Assembly: GCF_000341105.1 (NCBI RefSeq)
Contig: NZ_ANBB01000019.1
Coordinates: 20,976-84,975 of the forward strand
Reading direction: 5' to 3'
Source of the DNA: Nocardiopsis potens DSM 45234
GTDB lineage: Bacteria > Actinomycetota > Actinomycetes > Streptosporangiales > Streptosporangiaceae
DNA length: 64,000 nucleotides
Shown: positions 53,005-60,824 of the stretch, one piece after another
How positions within the stretch are numbered: position 1 is the first letter of the stretch
How the letters are laid out: every line of letters starts with the position of its first letter
Notes under the pieces: model-generated
Told to the model about the DNA's origin: nothing
What the model saw: only the letters and a program-made list of their open reading frames with translations
Databases searched by the model: none
Translations under genes and position numbers: made by a program

Positions 53005-54162
53005 ATGCTCTCCCCCTTCGTGAAGCAGCCCTCCGCAGACGACGGCTCCTGTGTCACACGCCTGGCCATCGCGGTGGGCCTGTTCATGCTCGGGACCGTT
53101 GCGCTGGTCATTGCGGTGATCCCTTCGATGACCATGAATCCGGGGGCGCTGTTCGCCCTCCAGTGCACTCCGGGTGAGTCTTCCGAGCAGACGGAGAGCA
53201 GCGGCTACGCCGAGGACTCCATTCCGGAGAACTACCTGGAGCTGTACAAGGAGTGGGGGGAGGAGAAGGGGGTCCCCTGGAACATCCTGGCGGGGGTCGG
53301 CCAGGTGGAGAGCAAGCACGGCCGCTGGGACGGGCCGGGGATCACCGAAGGGCACAACGACTGGGGCGCGGCCGGGCCGATGCAGTTCGGTGCGCTGGAC
53401 GGGTCGGCCGCGGGGAACAGCTGGGGAGGCCAGCCGGTCATGAAGACCGAGGACCGGCCCGAGGAGGGGTACGGCCAGGACGGCAACGAGGACGGGATCG
53501 TCAGCGTCTACGACCCGGAGGACGCCATTCCGGCCTCGGCCGACTACCTGATCGCGCACGGGATCAAGGACGACGTCCGGCAGGCCATCTACGGCTACAA
53601 CCACGCGTGGTGGTACGTGGACGACGTGCTGGAGTGGGCGGACAAGTACGCCGACGGGGATTTCGACCCCAGTGAGTCGGTGAAGGTCGGCGTCGAGTGC
53701 AACGTCAATGAGGACGGACTGCCGATCGGGCGGGCTCCGGACGACATTACGCAGGCGGTCGTCGACTGGGCGCTGGCCCAGCGGGGGAAGTCGTACGTCT
53801 ACGGGGCGACCGGGCCGAACACGTTCGACTGCTCGGGGCTGACGATGAAGGCGTACGAGAGTGTGGGGGTGACGATTCCGCGGATCTCCCAGGACCAGTG
53901 GGGCTTCGGCCCGAAGATCCCCCAGGGGGAGGAGCAGCCGGGGGACCTGGTGTTCTTCGATGTTTCGCGGTCGTACGAGCCGCCGGGGCCGGGGCACGTC
54001 GGGATGGTGATCGGCGACGGGCTGATGGTGGAGGCCTGGTGCACCGACTGCGGGCCGATCGCGACGCGTGAGTACGATGACCCGAGCCGTGCGGACATCC
54101 TCGGGTTCACACGGCCGCTGGAGCACCCGGACGTGAAGGCCCAGTTGGAAAGCCAGGGGTGA
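53005..54162 (+). CDS. Membrane-anchored transglycosylase-NlpC/P60 peptidoglycan hydrolase
   Basis: The protein is 385 aa. One N-terminal membrane helix (LAIAVGLFMLGTVALVIAVI) is followed by an SLT-like lysozyme domain (about 75-215): ILAGVGQVESKHGRW with catalytic Glu, and GAAGPMQF. The NlpC/P60 domain (about 245-370) has nucleophile Cys in NTFDCSGLTMKAY and His in GPGHVGMVIGDG. This two-domain hydrolase is the VirB1/TcpG-type wall-opening enzyme of Gram-positive conjugation systems, cutting a hole for the channel. Confidence 0.92.
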   Translation: MLSPFVKQPSADDGSCVTRLAIAVGLFMLGTVALVIAVIPSMTMNPGALFALQCTPGESSEQTESSGYAEDSIPENYLELYKEWGEEKGVPWNILAGVGQVESKHGRWDGPGITEGHNDWGAAGPMQFGALDGSAAGNSWGGQPVMKTEDRPEEGYGQDGNEDGIVSVYDPEDAIPASADYLIAHGIKDDVRQAIYGYNHAWWYVDDVLEWADKYADGDFDPSESVKVGVECNVNEDGLPIGRAPDDITQAVVDWALAQRGKSYVYGATGPNTFDCSGLTMKAYESVGVTIPRISQDQWGFGPKIPQGEEQPGDLVFFDVSRSYEPPGPGHVGMVIGDGLMVEAWCTDCGPIATREYDDPSRADILGFTRPLEHPDVKAQLESQG

Positions 54163-54203
54163 GGAGACACCCCTCCCGACCGCCTCTGAAGGCAAGGAAG
54201 TGA

Positions 54204-54977
54204 ATGTCCACTAAAGAGAAGGCCGCTGCCGGCAGAGTAAGGAAGAAGCGTGGAATCTACGGGTGGCGCGCGTTCTTCATCGTCTTCTTTTCGGGTACGG
54301 CTGCGGCTTTTCTTGTCATGGGGATCATCGTTGGTTCTCTGAGGTTGGTTTTTTCGGGGCTCTTCTCTGATGGTGGTACGGCGGCATCGAACCCGCAGGC
54401 CGTGGAACAGCGGAAGCCGAGGGAGTCGATGGAAGTCGGAGCCCTGGACCTTTGCGAGGTCGCTGATACGGATGTGATGGCGGGGAAAGGCGGCCAGATG
54501 GTGGAGGGGGGAGGTGTCGCCGACTCCGGTGAGGAAGAGGGGGAAGAATCTCCGGGGCGTACGGTCATGGATGAATGCAGATGGACTTTCACTCCATCTG
54601 GGCAGGGCGAAGCCTCTCTTGATCTCTGGTACACGGCCTTCGTCAATGATTCGGAAAAAGAATCAAAGGAGGAGGCTGCGCAAGGGGAGTTCGAAGAGCA
54701 GCTTCGCCGGGTGGAGGCAGGGTTCTCAGGGCTTTCGGGGAGTGGAACCAGTCAGAACACCAAGGCTGAGGCGGAGTACTTCTTCGGTGAGAACCCCGAT
54801 GGCGGAGCCGACTATGTTGCTGTCGGGAAGATGAAGAGCGGCGTCTTCGTCGCAACGTATACGAAATCGCAGAAGCCCGAGGACATCAAGCGAGAGTATG
54901 AACAGGTCTTCCGTGAAGAGGTCCGAGCCCTGGACATCGCCATCTCGACGGAGATAGAACGGATCCTTCCCGACTGA
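54204..54977 (+). CDS. Single-pass membrane protein, last gene of the transfer-type operon
   Basis: The protein is 257 aa. It has a basic N-terminus (RVRKKRGIYGWRA), one helix (FFIVFFSGTAAAFLVMGIIVG) and an acidic extracellular domain with two cysteines (LCEVAD and DECRWTF), perhaps a disulfide. No family is recognised; it vaguely recalls DUF3558-like lipoproteins, but no lipobox is present. AAGGAAG precedes the ATG. Base composition is less GC-rich than in the earlier operon genes. Confidence 0.65.
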   Translation: MSTKEKAAAGRVRKKRGIYGWRAFFIVFFSGTAAAFLVMGIIVGSLRLVFSGLFSDGGTAASNPQAVEQRKPRESMEVGALDLCEVADTDVMAGKGGQMVEGGGVADSGEEEGEESPGRTVMDECRWTFTPSGQGEASLDLWYTAFVNDSEKESKEEAAQGEFEEQLRRVEAGFSGLSGSGTSQNTKAEAEYFFGENPDGGADYVAVGKMKSGVFVATYTKSQKPEDIKREYEQVFREEVRALDIAISTEIERILPD

Positions 54978-54983
54978 ACGATA

Positions 54984-55160
54984 TCAGGGCGCTTTCCTGA
55001 GGGCTTCGGCCAGCTGGATCCACTCCCGGTGAGGGAAGCTGATCACGGGGCCGGTCGTGTTCTTCGAGTCTCTGAGGGACGTCGTCGTCTCGGACTGGAA
55101 GAGTTCTACGCACTCCTGCCCTTTGTCGCTGCTGTAGCTGCTTTTCTTCCAGGAAGACAC
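54984..55160 (-). CDS. DUF397 protein paired with the XRE regulator
   Basis: The protein is 58 aa, starting GTG 55160 and reading VSSWKKSSYSSDKGQECVEL, the DUF397 signature, ending HREWIQLAEAL. It starts 3 bases after the stop of the XRE/DUF5753 gene, so the two form one operon. In studied pairs the DUF397 protein binds and modulates the regulator. Confidence 0.85.
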   Translation of the reverse strand: MSSWKKSSYSSDKGQECVELFQSETTTSLRDSKNTTGPVISFPHREWIQLAEALRKAP

Positions 55161-55163
55161 TGC

Positions 55164-56033
55164 TCACCGCCTTGCTTGCTTGAAGAAGTCCTCTGACAGG
55201 CTCACCAGGAACTCCGTGGCGGATTCCCCTGTCAGGCACAGCTTCCATGTGGCTTGGAAAACATCAGTATAGTCCTCTACCTCTTCAGGGTCTTCCAGGA
55301 AGATCCCGTTGTGGGCGTTGTCGATGAACACGGTGGAGTCGCCGTGATCTCCTGGAAAGTCGAGAAGGACGAACTGGCCGGTCAAGGCCGTATGGGCGCC
55401 GAGCCGGTCGGTGGCGAGACCGATCTCGATCTTCTCCAGAGAGACGAGCTTCCCCAGGTGGAGAAGCTGTTCGGCCATCGTGATCGGAGATCCGATGGTC
55501 TTGTTCAAAGCGGCTTGGTCAACGATCGCTTGGACCTTCGGTCCGTTCTGAGAGTCGATCAGAGCCTTGCGCTCAGCGCGTGCCTGCAGTCGCCGCTGAA
55601 TCTCTTCCTCGTCCTTGATGCGTCCGGAGCGCATGATCGCTTCGGAGTAAGCAGGGGTCTGCAAAAGGCCGGGAACCAGCATCCCGCTGTAGAAGCGCAG
55701 GTGGGAAGCCTGCGCCTCCAGGCTGACGTAGGAGCCTGGGCCGAGTACGTCCTTGTAGCGGGACCACCAGCCCTTGGCGCTGGCCGTCTTGGCCAGGGCG
55801 ACCACGGCTTCTAGGCGCTTCTGGTCATCTACTCCGTAGTAGTCGGCCAGGGCCCGTACGTCCTGTTCCCTCAGCCGCTTCCACTCGCCTCTTTCGAGCC
55901 GGTGCACCTTCGTCCGGTGCCACCCCATCGCGTCCGCGACCTCGTAGGAGGTCCGGCCGGCCTCCTCGCGCATCGCCTTGAGCTCGGCGGAGACGCGGCG
56001 ATGGCGAACGGTCTGGCTAGACAGATCGGACAT
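55164..56033 (-). CDS. XRE-family regulator with DUF5753 domain
   Basis: The protein is 289 aa. The N-terminal HTH (about 12-65) has LKAMREEAGRTSYEVADAMG and HRTKVHRLERGEWK. The DUF5753 domain follows, with LEAQASHLRFYSGMLVPGLL and TPAYSEAIM, through to the C-terminus. This is the WhiJ/AbaA-type family, common in actinomycetes, where it controls development or local genes. ACTCATGA-type sites upstream suggest autoregulation and control of the divergent gene at 56204. Confidence 0.9.
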   Translation of the reverse strand: MSDLSSQTVRHRRVSAELKAMREEAGRTSYEVADAMGWHRTKVHRLERGEWKRLREQDVRALADYYGVDDQKRLEAVVALAKTASAKGWWSRYKDVLGPGSYVSLEAQASHLRFYSGMLVPGLLQTPAYSEAIMRSGRIKDEEEIQRRLQARAERKALIDSQNGPKVQAIVDQAALNKTIGSPITMAEQLLHLGKLVSLEKIEIGLATDRLGAHTALTGQFVLLDFPGDHGDSTVFIDNAHNGIFLEDPEEVEDYTDVFQATWKLCLTGESATEFLVSLSEDFFKQARR

Positions 56034-56092
56034 TCAATCTCTTTCTCGGGTTAAAGGTGTATGGGGCGACCTAGTAGGCGCCGTCTTGGAAT

Positions 56093-56138
56093 TTACTCAT
56101 GACTTTATCTGATGGTGTTGCAACTTGCTCATGAGTAA
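56093..56138. promoter_or_regulatory. Paired operators for the XRE regulator
   Basis: TTACTCATGA (56093-56102) and its exact complement TCATGAGTAA (56129-56138) are 26 bases apart. Each contains a near-palindromic CTCATGAG-like centre. They lie between the divergent XRE gene and the gene at 56204. Confidence 0.6.
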
Positions 56139-56203
56139 GTACTCTTTAGGTGAGTGGTCGATCACAAACAGTACGGTCGGCCCTGCACCTCAGGTGGTGA
56201 CAC

Positions 56204-56563
56204 ATGCTCATGTCCTCCTACTCCGGCTCGCCCCTCCACCCCCTCTACGCCCTGGCCAAGGAGCTGGAAGCCCGCGGCCTCGGCGCCTCCGTCGACACCT
56301 CCGTCTCCGTCGTCGACGCCTTCCTCCCCGGCCCCGAGGCCGCCGACCCCGTCCGCCGCTACAGCCGCCCCTCCTCCTTCCAGCGCGCGGTCCTCCGGCC
56401 CGACCCCATCAACGCGCGCCCCTGGTGGTGGCTGCTCTGGCCCGGGGAGCGCTTCAAGACCGAGAACACCGAGCCCGAACTCACCCGGCTCCTCCCCGTC
56501 GAGGACACCGCCGACGTCGCGCGCCGCATGCGCAACATCCTCATCCTCGACAGCACCGAGTAG
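56204..56563 (+). CDS. Hypothetical protein, likely XRE target
   Basis: The protein is 119 aa. The N-terminal half reads like a small helical domain (LHPLYALAKELEARGLGASV), then a Trp-rich stretch (RPWWWLLWPGERF) and an acidic tail. No family is recognised and there is no signal or membrane helix. It is divergent from the XRE regulator across the operator pair. ATG 56204 or 56210 can serve. Confidence 0.65.
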   Translation: MLMSSYSGSPLHPLYALAKELEARGLGASVDTSVSVVDAFLPGPEAADPVRRYSRPSSFQRAVLRPDPINARPWWWLLWPGERFKTENTEPELTRLLPVEDTADVARRMRNILILDSTE

Positions 56564-56595
56564 AACCCCCGAACCCTCCGCAAAGGACCGAAACC

Positions 56596-57105
56596 ATGTC
56601 CCACGACCGACCGGCTTACGTCCGCTCCACCTCTCCCGACCCCCTCGCGCCCCGCGTCCGCCGGGTCCTCGCCGGCCCGCCCGGTGCCCGCTTCTCCCGA
56701 TCCCGCCCCTACACCGACCCGCCCCCGGCCACGCCGCCCGACCTCCCGCGCCCCCTCCTCTCCCCGCACTCCCGCGCGGGCCGCCCCCGGGACGGCAGCG
56801 ACCTCCCGCCCTGGCTCCGGCAGACCGCCGACCAGCTCAGCCCCGCGGCTCGCGACGCCGCCCCCACCAGCGGCGACGTCCGCGAACTCACCGCCGCCCG
56901 CCGCAGCCGGCCCGGTCTGCCCCGCCCACGCTCCCGCCGCTCCTGGCACCCGTCCAGCCGCGCCTACCGCCGCTTCAAGCGCCGCACCCTCCGCAGCACC
57001 GGCGGCCTGACCTTCTACTACTTCGCCGCCTACGAGATGCTCCCCTACTCCTGCAGCGTCCTCGCGGTCCTCCTCCTCGCCCACCTGCTGGGCCTGCTCC
57101 CCTGA
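56596..57105 (+). CDS. Hypothetical protein with C-terminal membrane helix
   Basis: The protein is 169 aa. It is Arg/Pro/Ser-rich and probably disordered for about 130 residues, then basic (YRRFKRRTLR). It ends in a hydrophobic segment (LPYSCSVLAVLLLAHLLGLL), so it is probably tail-anchored. AAAGGA precedes the ATG. It follows the gene at 56204 by 32 bases, probably in one operon. I do not recognise it. Confidence 0.6.
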   Translation: MSHDRPAYVRSTSPDPLAPRVRRVLAGPPGARFSRSRPYTDPPPATPPDLPRPLLSPHSRAGRPRDGSDLPPWLRQTADQLSPAARDAAPTSGDVRELTAARRSRPGLPRPRSRRSWHPSSRAYRRFKRRTLRSTGGLTFYYFAAYEMLPYSCSVLAVLLLAHLLGLLP

Positions 57106-57268
57106 CCCCCCGAACCGGCGCTCCGCCCGCCCGGGGCCGGGCGGAGCGCCCCGGGGCGGTAGGAGAGCCGGACTTTCCCGCTTCGCCGATGCATCCTGGA
57201 GTCCGGCGTCCGCCCCGTTCTGCAGCTCTGCCTGCACCAGAACGGTGATCCTCCTGGAGGAGAACGCG

Positions 57269-57544
57269 ATGAACGACATGAGCATCAGGCGCCGGAGAAC
57301 GGTGGTGCGTCGCAAGAACCAGGTCACGCTGCCCCGGGAGGTCGCCGAGGCGCTGCGCATCGGCGAGGGCGACGAGGTGGAGTTCACCATCGAGGACGAC
57401 GGCAGTGTCGTCCTACGGGGGCTCACCACAGTGCCGGCGGACCAGGCCTGGTTCTGATCCTCCTCCTGGCAGGCGGGGGAGCGTGAGGCCGGCGAGCAGA
57501 TCGCCGCGGGCTGGACTGAGGAGTTCGAGAGAGTCCGCCTCTGA
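57269..57544 (+). pseudogene. AbrB/MazE-like gene interrupted by an in-frame TGA
   Basis: From ATG 57269 (GGAGGAGA upstream) it reads MNDMSIRRRRTVVRRKNQVT, LPREVAEALRIGEGDEVEF and TTVPADQAWF, then TGA at 57455-57457. That is the complete swapped-hairpin AbrB DNA-binding domain (62 aa), so a short functional protein is possible. In the same frame after the TGA the sequence continues WQAGEREAGEQIAAG to a second stop at 57544, and similar tails follow the QAWF motif in full-length relatives. A nonsense change or readthrough is implied. No toxin partner is seen. Confidence 0.65.
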
Positions 57545-57639
57545 TATGGAGAAGGGGCGGTTCCGCCTCGGTCTGCCTTGAGCAGAGCCGGTCTGCTGCG
57601 GCTTTCCTGGGTTTCACCTCTCAGAGGCCGGAAAACCTC

Positions 57640-57747
57640 TCAGGTTTCCCGTAGCCGGTCGATCTCGGCTTGCAGCTCCTGACGTAGGGTACGCATTTCG
57701 TCTCGGCTGAGATCATGCCTGCTCTTAATGCTCCAGGCCCGCAGCAT
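57640..57747 (-). CDS. 35-residue coiled-coil peptide
   Basis: ATG 57747 immediately follows a TAG. The product reads MLRAWSIKSRHDLSRDEMRT and ends LRQELQAEIDRLRET, an amphipathic helix with Leu spacing of a coiled coil. The codons look natural. The family is unknown. It may be the end of the broken gene upstream. Confidence 0.4.
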   Translation of the reverse strand: MLRAWSIKSRHDLSRDEMRTLRQELQAEIDRLRET

Positions 57748-57896
57748 CTACTGTTTGGCCTCTTCTTTGGCCTCGGGGCGGCGGCTGCTTGTGCCTTCCG
57801 CATGTAGGCGCCTGCAGCGCGGCTGGCGGTTTCGTGAAGGGCGTCGTAGAGGACATCGTCTGGGACATTTGGGCTGGGATCCTGTTGTTCCTGCAC
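57748..57896 (-). pseudogene. Short hypothetical gene, probably frameshifted
   Basis: GTG 57896 with AAGGA upstream reads VQEQQDPSPNVPDDVLYDAL, then HETASRAAGAYMRKAQAAAA. A -1 shift at a GCCGCCGCCCC tract then gives PEAKEEAKQ and the TAG that abuts the ATG of the 35-residue gene. Unshifted, the frame runs to 57621 with an odd Cys/Arg-rich tail. Confidence 0.35.
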
Positions 57897-58258
57897 GGTG
57901 AGTGATCCTTCCGTTCGGTTTGAGCCCGGTTGCAGCCCGTCTGCAAGGCCAGGCCACCGCAGGCCACGGCTGATTCGTTCTCGGCATGAGGTCCTCGTGT
58001 GCCCGCCCGTGCCGTCCCCACCTCCTTCTCGTGGCAGGTGGGCGGTACCCCGGGCGAAGGGAAAGGGGAGGCGGCCGCGAGTTCGTGTCCTGCAGCGACC
58101 GCCGCCCACAGCGAGAATGAATCAGTCCTGGGTCGGCCCTGCCCCCGAGCTGCAGCCGGAAGTGGCATCTTCTTTTTTGGCGATCAGAGCCCTGACCTGA
58201 TATAGGGAAACATGAGGTCTGCCCGAAATCCCCGCCTGGCCAACGGCCTTGTCGCCGG
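57897..58258. other. Gene-poor stretch with a short repeated motif
   Basis: No gene is seen. CCACGGCTGATTCGTTCTCG-like sequence at 57963-57990 recurs at 60427-60453 and, inverted and shorter, at 58111-58132. Confidence 0.4.
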
Positions 58259-58720
58259 TCATTCTAATTTTGCCATCCGTATTTTCCAGTGCTCTGGCGG
58301 CGACTCTAGAATATATTTGTCGGTGTTTGAATTGATTTGAAGAATTGGAGTTTCTGTGAAAATTTCTTCTCTTGTGGTGCGGGTGACGCTGATTTTGTAA
58401 TCGCCTGGAGTGAAGTCGAAAGTATCCTCAAAAAATGAAATGAGGTTTGTTAGAATTAGAGGCGATTCTTTCAAGTGGAAATTGAAAGTGATGGAGTATT
58501 TGTCGTTCGTCTTTGGGAATGATGTGGGAGAATCCCAGTGTTCGATGGTGACTTCAGGGCAAAAGTCGTTTCCGGTTGATCGCAGAAGGATGGATTCCGT
58601 CATCACTTCAATCCATGAATATTCGTAGACCACCTCCCCTTCGATTTCGCCGTCGATTGTGTGTAGAAAAAGAATTCCGTGGTAGAGGCGAGGGTGGAAA
58701 GTGGAATGTTGGAGGATCAA
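58259..58720 (-). CDS. Hypothetical protein, possible immunity partner of the nuclease
   Basis: The protein is 153 aa and acidic. It has no signal or membrane segment and is rich in beta-type patterns (YHGILFLHTIDGEIEGEVVY, YSITFNFHLKESPLIL). Base composition is strikingly poorer in GC than the chromosome around it. It lies 46 bases downstream of the NucA/NucB nuclease gene on the same strand, the usual place for an immunity gene. No family is recognised, so the role is inference from position. Confidence 0.6.
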   Translation of the reverse strand: MILQHSTFHPRLYHGILFLHTIDGEIEGEVVYEYSWIEVMTESILLRSTGNDFCPEVTIEHWDSPTSFPKTNDKYSITFNFHLKESPLILTNLISFFEDTFDFTPGDYKISVTRTTREEIFTETPILQINSNTDKYILESPPEHWKIRMAKLE

Positions 58721-58766
58721 ATTTCCTCTTAGAGGTGCAGAGGTGCGTCATTTTGCTTGCTGAAAG

Positions 58767-60085
58767 CTACAAGCGTACAACAACCCAGAACGCATCGTTG
58801 TCGACGATGCGATAGTTCTTGTACCACCATCCGAGAAATCTTCCTGCTCCTTCGTTTTCTTCTCGGGGGAGCACTCTAACGGAGAAATTATTCTCCTCCT
58901 TGTTTGCTCCGCTATCCGCCCCCTGATTGGTGGAGGCCATGGGGAACTCGTCGCACTGGTAGGTATTGCCTTCAGAGTAGCCGTCCCCCCATTCGGCTTT
59001 GCAGGCGCCAATCGATCTCCCCCGGTTCTGGTCAATCTGATTTGCATCTCTGGTGCGAGTCAGAGGGGTCATTGATTTCGGAGCCCCGGGGATCTCCTTG
59101 GTTCCCTCTTTTCGGGGGATGGTGGAGTTGGGGTTGGTTGTCGCGTCGTAAATGTGCTGTGCGACATCTTTGGTCTTCCAGTTATGTGTTTTTCCGTTTT
59201 CTCCTACAATCAGTGGCCACACGGTGACGCCGTAGTCAAATGCGCACCCCTTTCCGCCTTTCAGGTATTTAGCGGAGTCGCAACGAAAACCTGTGTTTGC
59301 TACTAGTGTTGAGTTTCCATGAAATAGATCAACGCTCAGGAAGTACCAGGCCAGGCGGTCCTTGCCGATAGTTCCGTCTGGGTTCTCTCCCTCGCCGGGC
59401 GTTCCTGTGCCGGCATGCGACTGGAAGTTCGCCTCCATCGTTGACCAGTACGGGTCATCTTTCGTCCAGTCTGCGAGGCTTCGCTTCAATTCAAATACTC
59501 CGTTTGGGGAGCATTCAGTGTTCGATGCTTCCGGAGAGCAGGAAATAAGAAGCGTCGGCCGGATACTTTGCCAATTGCCCTGGGTCTCCCGGACGCTGTG
59601 CAGGCTGGTTAGCGTCCGGATCTCTCTTTTGCCGTTGGTGCCCCATCCACTTACAGTGATATCTACAGTCGCCTTCCCTATTACGGTGCAATTGTTGTTT
59701 TTGCAACGCAACTTTCCAGCTCAATGACATCGTTGGAACAGAAATTATGGTGATCGTATGCGTGGCCGTTGTCTGGCGTTATTTCAGTCTTGCATTTTTC
59801 GTGTTCAAGGAGGTAGGGAGTCGGTTCCGCCGCCTTTGAGTGAGCCGCTTCCGAATCTCTGGAAATCGCTTCCAGTGTGTTGATGGATTCTTTTGTTGGA
59901 GGAGCCTGGCGCTCATCTCTTGGAAGCTCTTCCAGGGAAGACGGAGTTCTTTGTTCTCCTCTTTCGGTGGCAGAAAGAACTATCTCTCCATCGCTTTCGC
60001 TATTTTCTTCTGCCTGTGCAGATTGAAAAGTCGTTGATGCTATCAAGATCCCAATCAGGGCGGCGAAGAACATGCTCTTCCACAT
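58767..60085 (-). CDS. Secreted NucA/NucB-type deoxyribonuclease, frameshifted
   Basis: Leftward from ATG 60085, a signal peptide (MWKSMFFAALIGILIASTTF...AQA) begins a 134-residue frame ending after NDVIELESCVAK. A -1 shift at the T-run 59698-59702 (AAAAA on the coding strand) continues into NNNCTVIGKATVDITVSGWG and a 300-residue domain. Its end has RSIGACKAEWG, YQCDEFPMAST and YRIVDNDAFWVVV, the pattern of NucA/NucB nucleases (PF14040). The family degrades extracellular DNA or acts as a toxin domain. Without the shift the secreted part and the nuclease are separate frames, the latter with only a TTG start at 59711. The composition is AT-richer, indicating transfer. Homopolymer length error is the simplest alternative. 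Confidence 0.75.
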
Positions 60086-60570
60086 GGGGGCCTTTCAGGG
60101 GGGGTGAAAATCTTCGATATGCTATCTATTTGCAAATGGACAGTCAATTCTAAATTGACTTTGACCGCATTCGGCCTTGGTCTTGACGAGGCTGGATTTA
60201 TCTGGAAGTGCGGCTCATTAGCGGGCAAGGCGGGTGTTTTGCCTTGGCGTGGAGGGCTGGATCTATCAAAAGGGCTCGGCTGAGGGCGGGCCGTAAGCGT
60301 GACTCAGCCGAACCACTGGCCGGGGTTTCGGTCTTGGCAACTGCACCTGTCATCGGAGTGGTGATGGCCTGGGGATGACCAAGCGTCACTTCATTCGAGA
60401 ACATCGGTGGTGGTTGCCGCACGGGTCCACGGCTGATTCATTTTCGACGTGAGCAGCGATCGTCGCAGGTCACGGGAGCATGGCCATCAAGTAGAACCCC
60501 CTGAGCGCGGAAGCAGGGCCCAGGCAAGAGCGGAAGTGTGACTTAACCGTTCGAAAGTCCAGGAGTCCTA
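60086..60570. other. Gene-poor stretch
   Basis: It contains a promoter-like AT-rich patch just upstream of the nuclease gene (60100-60160), the motif copy at 60427-60453, and no gene I can support. Confidence 0.4.
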
Positions 60571-60729
60571 TTGCATGCCCAGTCCGCCAAACTGGCCCTG
60601 CCGATCGCAGACCTTCCCACCCGCCTGGACGCGCTTCCCGCCTCCCGCCACAAGCAGGGGCACCGCCACACCATCGGATGCGTTCTTGGCATCGCACTGT
60701 GCGTGCACGATCCGGATGGCCCTGCGTAG
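60571..60729 (+). pseudogene. ISAs1-type transposase N-terminal fragment
   Basis: The frame from 60571 to TAG 60729 reads IADLPTRLDALPASRHKQGH, then RHTIGCVLGIALC. This is the DDE_Tnp_1-associated N-terminal domain of ISAs1-like transposases (D.R..RG.RH....L). The catalytic DDE part is missing. I found no terminal inverted repeats. Confidence 0.6.
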
Positions 60730-60764
60730 ACCGACCAACGATCCCACATAATGTTCCTGAGCCC

Positions 60765-60805
60765 CCGGGAGGGGTGCTCCGCCTCGGGCGGAGCACCCCT
60801 CCCGG
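60765..60805. terminator. Strong hairpin just upstream of the nitroreductase gene
   Basis: Perfect 19-bp arms (CCGGGAGGGGTGCTCCGCC and its complement) flank a 3-base loop. It ends 19 bases before the ATG, so it may terminate transcripts entering from the left or act as an attenuator. Confidence 0.6.
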
Positions 60806-60824
60806 TATGTGCTTGGCTGGGCCC

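Noticed and set aside
59698..59702. Programmed -1 frameshift in the nuclease gene
   Set aside because: The A-run does not form a proper X XXY YYZ heptamer in the reading frame. Loss of one A is simpler.
60678..60824. N-terminal extension of the nitroreductase
   Set aside because: It would translate through the transposase fragment region and the strong hairpin. The family start fits ATG 60825.
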